Of a stretch of DNA of 64,000 bases, positions 57,463-64,000 are shown one piece after another. Source of the stretch: Aeromonas enteropelogenes (GTDB taxonomy: Bacteria; Pseudomonadota; Gammaproteobacteria; Enterobacterales; Aeromonadaceae). The stretch covers positions 62,001 through 126,000 of the forward strand of contig NZ_CDCG01000046.1 in NCBI RefSeq assembly GCF_000819845.1. The letters are read 5' to 3'. Position 1 is the first letter of the stretch. Every line of letters starts with the position of its first letter. Made by a program: the position numbers and the translations under genes. The notes under the pieces were generated by a model. That model saw only the letters and a list, made by a program, of their open reading frames with translations. It made no database searches and was not told the DNA's origin.

Positions 57463-59121
57463 ATGGAACGGGAAGCAATGGAATTTGATGTCATCATCGT
57501 GGGTGGCGGCCCGGCGGGGCTCAGCGCAGCCATCGCCCTGAAGCAGCACAACGCCGACCTGTCGGTCTGTTTGTTGGAGAAGGGAGCCGAAATTGGCGCC
57601 CACCTGCTCTCCGGCGCCTTGTTCGATCCCGTTGCTCTCAAGGAGTTGCTGCCGGATAGCTGGCAGGAGGCTCCCCTCGGCGTACCTGTCAGCGACGATC
57701 AGGTGCACCTGCTGCAAAACGATAGCCGGGCGCTGCAACTGCCCCACTGGGCGGTACCGCCACGGATGCACAACACGGGTTGCCATATCCTGAGTCTTGG
57801 CAACCTCTGCCGCTGGCTCGCCCGGCAGGCAGAAGCACTGGGAGTCGAAATATACCCGGGCTTCACCGCCAGTGAACTTATCATGGAAAATGGCCGGGTC
57901 AAGGGCGTGCTCACCGGCGATCTCGGGCTGGATCGGGCCGGTAACCCCAAGGCGGATCACGTGCCCGGCATGGCACTGCTCGGTCGCTACACCCTGTTTG
58001 CCGAAGGGGCTCGCGGCCATCTTGGCAAGCAGCTCATCACCCAGTTCGGGCTGGAAAACGGCGCCCAGCCGCAACACTACGCCATCGGCTTCAAGGAGCT
58101 GTGGCAACTGCCGGCCGGCCAGAGCCATGCTGGCCGGGTGTTGCATGGCAGCGGCTGGCCCCTTGGCAAAGAAGGGAGCAATCACAGCCACGGTGGCTTC
58201 TACCTCTACCACATGGAAGGGGATCAGGTGGCAGTCGGCCTTATCGTCGATCTCAACTACCAGAACCCTTGGCTCAGCCCGTTTGACGAGTTCCAGCGTC
58301 TCAAGCACCACCCGCTGATCGCCGAGGTACTCAAGGGAGGCGAGCGCATCAGTTATGGCGCCCGCGCCATCACCAAGGGAGGCTGGCACTCCTTGCCCCA
58401 CATGCATTTCCCCGGCGGTCTACTGATTGGCTGCGACGCCGGCACCCTGGATTTCTCCCGTATCAAGGGCATCCACACCGCCATGAAGTCGGGAATGCTG
58501 GCGGCCAAGACCGTCGCCATGAGTCTCAAGGGCGGGGATGAAGGGGGACGGGATCTGGCCGAGTTTGGCGATGCGTTGCAGCAAAGCTGGCTGGCCCGTG
58601 AGCTGAAAACCGCCCGCAATGTCGGTGCGTCCCTGCATCGCTACGGACCCTGGCTCGGTGGCGCCTTCAACTGGCTGGAACAACGCCTCTTTCACTCCCG
58701 CCTCTTCAGGGAAGGTTCGCCCTTTACCCTGCTGGACAGGGAGCCCGACTACCGTCAGCTGCGCATGGCCAGTCGTTGTGAGCCTATCGACTATCCCAAG
58801 CCGGATGGCAAGCTCAGCTTCGACAAGCTCTCGTCCGTCTATCTGGCCAACACCAGCCACGACGAGGATCAGCCCTGTCACCTCAAATTGCAGGATGAAC
58901 AGATCCCGGTCGAGGTCAACTTGGCCACCTGGGCCGAACCCGCCCAGCGTTACTGTCCGGCGGGCGTCTTTGAGATCATTGAGGTCGAACACGAGCCACG
59001 GCTGCAGATCAATGCCGCCAACTGCATTCACTGCAAGACTTGTGACATCAAGGATCCCAGCCAGAACATCACCTGGACGCCGCCGCAGGGGGGCAGTGGG
59101 CCCAACTACCCCAATATGTGA
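57463..59121 (+). CDS. Electron transfer flavoprotein-ubiquinone oxidoreductase
   Basis: A membrane-associated flavo-iron-sulfur enzyme that oxidises reduced ETF and reduces ubiquinone. The FAD-binding motif VIIVGGGPAGLSAAIAL lies at about residues 9-25. The conserved GCDAGTLDFSRIKGIHTAMKSGM (about 325) and a C-terminal [4Fe-4S] ligand set (Cys in YCPAGVFEI, then CIHCKTCDIKDPSQNITW, about 500-540) complete the family pattern. Length is 552 residues. Starts at 57463 and 57478 are both possible; the first has GAGG, the second GGAAG. It shares a regulatory region with etfBA. Confidence 0.96.
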   Translation: MEREAMEFDVIIVGGGPAGLSAAIALKQHNADLSVCLLEKGAEIGAHLLSGALFDPVALKELLPDSWQEAPLGVPVSDDQVHLLQNDSRALQLPHWAVPPRMHNTGCHILSLGNLCRWLARQAEALGVEIYPGFTASELIMENGRVKGVLTGDLGLDRAGNPKADHVPGMALLGRYTLFAEGARGHLGKQLITQFGLENGAQPQHYAIGFKELWQLPAGQSHAGRVLHGSGWPLGKEGSNHSHGGFYLYHMEGDQVAVGLIVDLNYQNPWLSPFDEFQRLKHHPLIAEVLKGGERISYGARAITKGGWHSLPHMHFPGGLLIGCDAGTLDFSRIKGIHTAMKSGMLAAKTVAMSLKGGDEGGRDLAEFGDALQQSWLARELKTARNVGASLHRYGPWLGGAFNWLEQRLFHSRLFREGSPFTLLDREPDYRQLRMASRCEPIDYPKPDGKLSFDKLSSVYLANTSHDEDQPCHLKLQDEQIPVEVNLATWAEPAQRYCPAGVFEIIEVEHEPRLQINAANCIHCKTCDIKDPSQNITWTPPQGGSGPNYPNM

Positions 59122-59401
59122 CAGGGTCTTATACGACAGGGCCTAATGTTGTGGAATATTGTGTTGAGGAGCATTTGCATGCAGATCCGAGATGGCATGG
59201 CTAACCAGCCCCTCAACATCTCCCCCGGCTGTTGCCCATGGGGGAGATGGTCCCAACTGCCCATCAGGTGAAAGAGGCTTATCCCTCATCCCGGAAAGCG
59301 GCAAAGCAGATGCCTCCGGGCTGACCACTTTCCAGCCAGATCCGATGATCCGACCTCGCTGTTTTTTTGAGCGAACAGGCTGAACCCAGCATGAATAAGC
59401 C

Positions 59402-59430
59402 CTGACAAGCGCGGCCCGCCCCTGTATAGT
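59402..59430 (+). promoter_or_regulatory. Sigma-70 promoter of corA
   Basis: CTGACA and TATAGT are separated by exactly 17 nt. The predicted transcript start is near 59437. Confidence 0.6.
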
Positions 59431-59503
59431 TCGCCGCATTCAGGTTTTCCATCGGCCCGTTCAGCTTGTCCACGGGATCGCTTTCTACGCGCTCTAAGGC
59501 CGC

Positions 59504-59536
59504 ATGACCTGTGCAACCATCCCTGATTACCCATGA
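59504..59536 (+). CDS. Possible corA leader peptide (10 residues)
   Basis: ATG at 59504, preceded by TAAGG 4 nt upstream, opens a 10-codon frame encoding MTCATIPDYP. It ends 18 nt before the corA ATG, overlapping the zone before its AAGGGGGG ribosome site. Two proline codons, one directly before the stop, are notable. Salmonella corA has a proline-containing leader peptide (CorL) that couples translation to Rho-dependent termination. No sequence match to CorL is claimed. Confidence 0.35.
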   Translation: MTCATIPDYP

Positions 59537-59554
59537 CTTTTTAAGGGGGGACAG

Positions 59555-60502
59555 ATGATCACCGCCTACATTCTCAATAACAAGGTACTGGACATAGTCA
59601 CGCTCGGGCCTGACGACATAGTGCCTGACAACACGGTCTGGCTGGATGCCTACAAACCGGACACGGCGGAGCGAGAATGGTTGACGGGCCTGTTCCTGGA
59701 AGAAGTGCCCGACAAGGAGGAGCTGGACGACATCGAGGCGTCGGCCCGTTTCTACTGGGACACCGACGGTCTGCACATTCACTCCCTGTTTCCCCAGCGG
59801 ATCGGTCGTGACACCAAGGGTGTCCACGTCTCCTTTACCTTGCGCAACAACCTGCTGATCAGCATCCGCGAGGATGATATCGGTCTGGTGCGCCTGCTGC
59901 GCCACTATATGCGCCAGGACAGGCTGGAGGTGGAGGATGCCCTCGACATCCTGCTGGAGGTGCAGAACCTGAAAGTTGAGTACCTCTCCGACCTTATCGA
60001 GGATGGTTACAAAACCTTGGAAAACACCGCCGATCAGATCTTCGAGCCGGATCAGATCAACCCCATGCTTAAAGAGTTGATGGCGCAGGAAGAGGCCAAC
60101 GGCCAGATCCGTCTCTCCCTGCACGATACCCGGCGCGCCCTGCGTTTTTTGAAGCGCAGCCTGCGCCAGCGCATGAGCCTGGAGCAGAACAAGTGGATCG
60201 ACGAGATGCTGCACGACGTGGAGTCTCTGTTGCCCCACACCCAGTTCCTGTTCGACAAGATCAACTTCCAGCTGGAGGCCTCCATGGGGGTGACCAATCT
60301 GGAGCAGAACAAGGTGATCAAAATCTTCTCGGTAGCAGCAGTGATCTTCCTGCCACCGACGCTTATCGCCAGCATCTACGGCATGAACTTCGGCCGCATG
60401 CCGGAGCTCGCCTGGGAGTACGGCTATCCCCTCTCCCTGGTGCTGATGGTGATGTCATCGCTCGGCACCGGCCTCTTCTTCAAGCGCAAGGGCTGGCTGT
60501 AA
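59555..60502 (+). CDS. corA: Magnesium/cobalt transporter CorA
   Basis: A pentameric inner-membrane Mg2+ channel. The large cytoplasmic domain (about residues 1-245) includes a long charged helix (about 160-230). Two C-terminal helices (about 250-275 and 285-308) flank the selectivity signature YGMNF at about 278-282, followed by MPEL. The C-terminus is short and basic (FKRKGWL). Its 315 residues match E. coli CorA (316). AAGGGGGG precedes the ATG at 59555. Confidence 0.95.
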   Translation: MITAYILNNKVLDIVTLGPDDIVPDNTVWLDAYKPDTAEREWLTGLFLEEVPDKEELDDIEASARFYWDTDGLHIHSLFPQRIGRDTKGVHVSFTLRNNLLISIREDDIGLVRLLRHYMRQDRLEVEDALDILLEVQNLKVEYLSDLIEDGYKTLENTADQIFEPDQINPMLKELMAQEEANGQIRLSLHDTRRALRFLKRSLRQRMSLEQNKWIDEMLHDVESLLPHTQFLFDKINFQLEASMGVTNLEQNKVIKIFSVAAVIFLPPTLIASIYGMNFGRMPELAWEYGYPLSLVLMVMSSLGTGLFFKRKGWL

Positions 60503-60529
60503 CGCCACCTTGAATGACAAACGCGGATT

Positions 60530-60546
60530 GGGGGGCATGGCCCCCC
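60530..60546 (+). terminator. Possible terminator of corA
   Basis: A 7-bp GC stem GGGGGGC / GCCCCCC with a 3-nt loop lies 28 nt after the stop codon, but only a weak AT tail follows. Confidence 0.45.
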
Positions 60547-60635
60547 GATTAATTCCTCTCTCCCCCGCACCTTGCAAAGGGCCCTGTCCCGCCCCATATC
60601 TGCCACATCCTTCATCCAAGCGGATCACGGGCCTT

Positions 60636-61097
60636 ATGACCCTCTACCCCGAACACAGATATGACGATCACGGCCAATTGCGCCCCCCGCTCTGGTTTTG
60701 GCCCATTGCCCTGTTGCTGACCCGCTCGGTCTGGCTGTTTCTGATGGCGGGGGTCAGCCGGGAGAGCGGCAGCGACATTCTCGCCCTCTTCTATCCGGAC
60801 AAGATCAGCCTCTATCTCAGTCTGCTGACCGACGTGCCCGCCATGCTGGCGCTGCTAGCCTGTGGCGGCACCTATCAACAGACCAAGAGTGCACGGGCAT
60901 GGCTCAGGCGCCACAGCCGGGGCCTCTTGCTCTGCTCTGCCGCAAGCGGCCTGGTGATGCAGCTGCACAGCCTCAATCTGCAGAAGTGGAGCTTCAGCTG
61001 GCCCACCGCCCTGGTGCTGATCGCCAGCCTGTGGAGCCTCTGGTATCTGCTGCGCAGTCGCCAGCTACGTGAATACGCCGCCGACCAGCCCCATTAA
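60636..61097 (+). CDS. YfeZ-like DUF2919 inner-membrane protein
   Basis: A 153-residue membrane protein with four predicted helices (about 20-40, 65-80, 95-115 and 122-140). The N-terminal YDDHGQLRPPLWFWPIALLLTRS is the family signature of DUF2919 (E. coli YfeZ). The ATG at 60636 is chosen because the upstream 42 codons in the same frame are proline-rich, low complexity and run through the corA terminator hairpin. Its ribosome site is poor. Function unknown. Confidence 0.8.
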   Translation: MTLYPEHRYDDHGQLRPPLWFWPIALLLTRSVWLFLMAGVSRESGSDILALFYPDKISLYLSLLTDVPAMLALLACGGTYQQTKSARAWLRRHSRGLLLCSAASGLVMQLHSLNLQKWSFSWPTALVLIASLWSLWYLLRSRQLREYAADQPH

Positions 61098-61111
61098 GGG
61101 AGTGCTCCTGC

Positions 61112-61882
61112 CTATTGGCGGGTGACCCGGATCTGCAGGGTCTGGCGATCGTGCTGGTTGCCACCCCCGGCCTGCAGTTGGGTACCCAGGCTACTGCCTT
61201 GCCGGGCCGAGCTGGTCGAAAGCTCCCCCACCGTCAGCCACTGGCCCGGGGCACCGCTCACCTCGGTGGCGCTCTGCCCTCTGTTGATGATGCCCTGCTC
61301 CAGCCTGGCCTGCTCGCTGCTGAGCGCTATCTGCACCCTGTCTCCAATCATAGTGGCGGTGGCATAGAGGCCGTTGACCAGGGGCATCAGCCCCACCACC
61401 TGGCCGCCACGCCACTGATAGAAGGTCACTGGTTGATAGGATCCCATCTGCAGCAATACGGGTCGCCCCGACAGGCCGCGCACCTGCCAGTTGTCGTTTT
61501 GGCTCTGCTGGTATTGCCGGGCGTTACCATCCAGCAACCATTGCCGTTTGACCTCATCGCGGCCAACCCCGACACCCAGCTGCTGGCCACTGGACGTGCC
61601 ATCGACCCGCCATTCGATGAGCAGGCTCTGGGGCGGTTTGTTGAGCTGGGCCAGGGTCGTCTCGGCTTCCTGCAACTGGGCCGGGGTACCACTCAGCACC
61701 AGCTGGTTACCCATGGCGCTTACCCCGAGATCCGGGTAGATCTCCTTGAGGGTCTGCACCGCAGCGCCGGCATCAAAGACCGGGATCACCTTCACCTCGG
61801 CGCGAAGCAACCCACTCCAGAGCCAGAGCAGAGTGCAGAGCAGCATCCCCAGCCAGCGACCGCCTTTGTCCATCTTGTTCAT
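61112..61882 (-). CDS. Exported protein with secretin N-domain (NolW-like)
   Basis: A 256-residue periplasmic protein. The ATG at 61882 follows GGAGGG and starts a signal peptide (about residues 10-28, LGMLLCTLLWLWSGLLRAE). Next comes a secretin short N-domain (about 30-90: VFDAGAAVQTLKEIYPDLGVSAMGNQLVLSG with the TPAQLQEAETTLAQLN strand-helix), as found at the N-termini of GspD and PilQ. The rest (about 95-256) is beta-rich, ending in a stretch resembling the start of a secretin core, but the pore-forming domain is absent. It may be a pilotin-like or accessory protein, or a truncated secretin. Encoded alone and convergent with the DUF2919 gene. Confidence 0.7.
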   Translation of the reverse strand: MNKMDKGGRWLGMLLCTLLWLWSGLLRAEVKVIPVFDAGAAVQTLKEIYPDLGVSAMGNQLVLSGTPAQLQEAETTLAQLNKPPQSLLIEWRVDGTSSGQQLGVGVGRDEVKRQWLLDGNARQYQQSQNDNWQVRGLSGRPVLLQMGSYQPVTFYQWRGGQVVGLMPLVNGLYATATMIGDRVQIALSSEQARLEQGIINRGQSATEVSGAPGQWLTVGELSTSSARQGSSLGTQLQAGGGNQHDRQTLQIRVTRQ

Positions 61883-62043
61883 CGCACCCTCCTCGCTCCC
61901 GCACCTATCGCTTTCACCATGGCAGCCTGCTCCATGCTGATGATGGCCCCTCGCCCCACCCGAATACAAGGGTAAGCAGGGCTCCCGCCCAGCACGTATT
62001 ATCGCGTAAGATAGCGACATCTTTTTACCAAGCGGATCCCTTC

Positions 62044-62595
62044 ATGTTGAAACAGTTGTTATTGCTCCCCCTCGTCCTGCTGCTGGGTGCCTGCTCGCTC
62101 ACCCAGTACAACGTCAGCGAGGCCGAAATCAACCAATACCTCAAGGATCAGGTCTCCTTTGAAAAACAGCTGGGGATCCCCGGCATCATGTCGAGCAAGA
62201 TCCGCCTCGATGAGATGCAAAGCCGCATCGGCCGCAGCCAGCCGGATCGCATCGAACTGGATGCCGCCGGCGATCTGCAGGTGCTGAGCCCCCTTGGCAG
62301 CCAGCAGATGAAGGTTCGCTTTGCCCTGCGGGCCCGTCCGGAATACCTGGCGGATCAGGGGGCCATCTATCTGCGCGATCTGGAGCTGCTCTCGGTCAAG
62401 ACCGAACCTGCCGACATAGGCGCGGCGCTCACGCCGCTGCTGCCCACCTTCAACCAGTCGCTCTCCCTGTTCCTGTCCCAGACCCCCGTCTACCGGCTCG
62501 ATGCAAGCCGCCAGAATGAGGCGAGGATCAAGGAGAAGGTCGAGGCCCTCAAGGTAGAGCCTGGCCGCCTGGTGATCCCCTTCAAGGTGTTCTAA
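62044..62595 (+). CDS. YceB-like DUF1439 lipoprotein
   Basis: A 183-residue outer-membrane lipoprotein candidate. The signal peptide ends in the lipobox LLGACS (Cys at residue 17), followed by NVSEAEINQYLKDQVSFEKQLGIPGIM, the DUF1439 signature also seen in E. coli YceB. The mature part alternates beta strands and helices as in lipid-binding BPI/SMP-like folds. Function is unknown. The residue after the lipobox Cys is Ser, consistent with outer-membrane sorting by the LolCDE system encoded earlier in the window. Confidence 0.85.
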   Translation: MLKQLLLLPLVLLLGACSLTQYNVSEAEINQYLKDQVSFEKQLGIPGIMSSKIRLDEMQSRIGRSQPDRIELDAAGDLQVLSPLGSQQMKVRFALRARPEYLADQGAIYLRDLELLSVKTEPADIGAALTPLLPTFNQSLSLFLSQTPVYRLDASRQNEARIKEKVEALKVEPGRLVIPFKVF

Positions 62596-62713
62596 ACCCG
62601 CTCCTTGCCATCGCCCTCTGCGCGATAACCGTGATCACCACCCCCACCGTCCCGCCTTGTGTCGTTTGCACTGGTCGGGGCGGTTTTCACTTCTCAACGC
62701 CGTCCAAATCACA

Positions 62714-62732
62714 CATAATGCGCACCATTCTC
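62714..62732 (+). promoter_or_regulatory. Possible Fur box upstream of the exported protein gene
   Basis: CATAATGCGCACCATTCTC matches the Fur consensus at 13 of 19 positions. The outer hexamers fit well and the second hexamer poorly. It lies 64 bp before the start codon. Confidence 0.3.
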
Positions 62733-62796
62733 ATTTAGATTCGTCATGAGAAGCGTCACAATAAACCCGATAATAAAACCAATGGTGAGAAGGGAC

Positions 62797-64000
62797 ATGA
62801 GAAAAACCGTACTGGTACAGGCGATCGCCTGCGCACTGCTGGGTAGCGCCGCGCACGCTGCCGTCAAGGTGGAAGACAAGACATTCAACACCGCCGCCAA
62901 CATGCTGGCCTACACCGAATTCGAGCTCTCCGGCGAGCCGCTGGCCGAGGCCCTGGGTCTGGATCTGGACGTGCTCGACGCCAACCGCGCCGACGAGCCA
63001 ACTCCGTTCGACTTCGCCGCCGGCATCGAATCCTATGAGTACTCCGAAGAGGCGATGTACGCCCTCAACTACCAGTCCGGCATGGGTCCGCACCTGGTGA
63101 ACGGGCCGCAAAACCTGGCTCGTGGCGGCACCCTGGCAGATCTCGGCAAGCGAGTGCTGGCCATGGCCGACGCAGTCGGCTTCCCGGCCGATGAAGTGCC
63201 GCAAGGCATGTATCCCCTCTCCTTCCCCTATGCCTCTGCCAATCCGGAGTTTGCCCAGGCCGTCAACACTACCCCGGTCAACGGCGACGAGATCACCATC
63301 AAGACCGCCAAGGGCAACGAGAAAACCGTCAAGACCCAGGTGCCGGCCTACTTCCGCGACTACGCGACCCTGCGCTGGAGCGGCAGCGACAACCTGCTGG
63401 TCCCCGCTGCCGTGGGCGGCATCCTGCTCAAAGAGGTGATGTGGTCCCAGGACTTCCTCGGCGGCATGCACGTGGCCGAGAGCGATGAAGAGGTGGAGGC
63501 CGCCTCCGCCACCATGGATCAGGACGGCAAGCACAAGCTGGGGGTCTCCGCCGCCGATGGCTTCAACGGCATGATGCTGACCGAGCAATCCATCGACAAG
63601 CTGGCCATCTTGCAAAGCCAGCTCGGCTTTGATGGCAAAACCCTGGGCGCCAAGATCACCCCGCAATACGATCCGGCCAAGGGCGTGATTTACTTCCCCC
63701 ATCAGGTGAAGGTGACCGAGACCAGCAAGAACGAAGTCGGTGCCATCGGCAAGCTGGAAGTGGTCGACGGTTCCGCCCAGCTGCGCGACGCCTGGATGAT
63801 GCTGTGGCCGCTCTCCGAGTTCTACGCCTTCAGCGATCAGCGTAGCGCCAACACCAACCAGAACCCGGCCTTTCACGCCGTGTTTGACGGTGCGCCGTTT
63901 GCCGCCGCACCGGCTGCCAACAAGGCCAATGATCTGGCCAAGGCAGTGGCAGGCGACGACGCCTTCTCCCTGGCCCTGAACCTCTCCAACCTGACCTTCA
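62797..64000 (+). CDS. Large exported protein of unknown function (3' truncated)
   Basis: An open frame of 401 codons continues past the window end. AGAAGGGAC precedes the ATG. A typical signal peptide of 22 residues (ALLGSAAHAA end) directs export; there is no lipobox. The mature sequence is acidic, with a repetitive Ala/Asp-rich composition, and lacks recognisable catalytic motifs in the visible part. Segments such as RDYATLRWSGSDNLLVPAA and GVIYFPHQVKVTETSKNEVG suggest beta-rich domains. No family is assigned. A possible iron-responsive (Fur) site upstream hints at a role in iron or host interaction, which is speculative. Confidence 0.8.
   Translation, partial: MRKTVLVQAIACALLGSAAHAAVKVEDKTFNTAANMLAYTEFELSGEPLAEALGLDLDVLDANRADEPTPFDFAAGIESYEYSEEAMYALNYQSGMGPHLVNGPQNLARGGTLADLGKRVLAMADAVGFPADEVPQGMYPLSFPYASANPEFAQAVNTTPVNGDEITIKTAKGNEKTVKTQVPAYFRDYATLRWSGSDNLLVPAAVGGILLKEVMWSQDFLGGMHVAESDEEVEAASATMDQDGKHKLGVSAADGFNGMMLTEQSIDKLAILQSQLGFDGKTLGAKITPQYDPAKGVIYFPHQVKVTETSKNEVGAIGKLEVVDGSAQLRDAWMMLWPLSEFYAFSDQRSANTNQNPAFHAVFDGAPFAAAPAANKANDLAKAVAGDDAFSLALNLSNLTF

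Larger units (their letters stand above)
59122..59554. other. 433-bp intergenic region upstream of corA
   Basis: It contains a sigma-70-like promoter at 59402-59430, giving corA a leader of about 118 nt with a short reading frame inside. The first 270 bp, after the ETF-QO gene, hold imperfect inverted repeats but no supported gene. Confidence 0.5.

Noticed and set aside
62731-63876. A 381-codon minus-strand frame at the right end
   Set aside because: It is antisense to the exported-protein frame, which has a ribosome site and a signal peptide. The minus frame has neither.

Overview
The window is a GC-rich chromosomal segment of a gammaproteobacterium, most probably Aeromonas. Three things point there: the gene orders tig-clpP-clpX-lon-hupB-ppiD, lolCDE next to mfd, guaB-guaA and serC-aroA; protein sequences intermediate between Enterobacteriaceae and Vibrio/Shewanella; and a strong G/C third-position bias. 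The species was not determined. There are no rRNA or convincing tRNA genes, no CRISPR array, no prophage and no complete insertion sequence.

Layout. 1-4.5 kb: the 3' end of a cation/acetate symporter, an AT-rich GH18-type lipoprotein gene that looks acquired, and the ABC-F ATPase ybiT. 4.6-13.1 kb (minus strand): the protein quality-control cluster tig, clpP, clpX, lon, hupB, ppiD, with a textbook sigma-32 promoter before lon. 13.5-23.2 kb: yccF, yfbR, the lipoprotein-sorting operon lolC-lolD-lolE, a PilZ-like gene, mfd and fbp. 23.6-34.6 kb: a peptide-binding protein, an EamA exporter, a small conserved protein, sixA, a pitrilysin-type protease, a candidate FNR-activated small RNA, tpm, a leucine-rich-repeat protein kinase, a short-chain dehydrogenase and an Ada-like protein. 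34.8-36.2 kb: an AT-rich island with a CAP12-type TIR protein and a small unknown gene, flanked on one side by a 101-bp inverted-repeat element. 36.4-45.1 kb: a bacterial stefin (cystatin-like) gene, guaA, guaB, a CSS-EAL phosphodiesterase, xseA and ddl. 45.3-52.7 kb: a 2OG-Fe(II) oxygenase, glutathione peroxidase, rhlE, a Fur-boxed hutW/chuW, a chemoreceptor with a c-type haem motif, and aroG behind a TyrR box. 52.9-64 kb: aroA, serC, etfA-etfB divergent from ETF-quinone oxidoreductase, corA with a possible leader peptide, yfeZ-like, a secretin N-domain protein, yceB-like, and the start of a large exported protein that runs off the end.

Most of the window is core housekeeping. The parts most worth following are the TIR island, the FNR-driven sRNA (which resembles FnrS in promoter architecture and terminator), the stefin homologue, the haem-binding chemoreceptor, the LRR-kinase and the corA leader. 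All assignments come from reading the sequence and from remembered family motifs; no database search was run.
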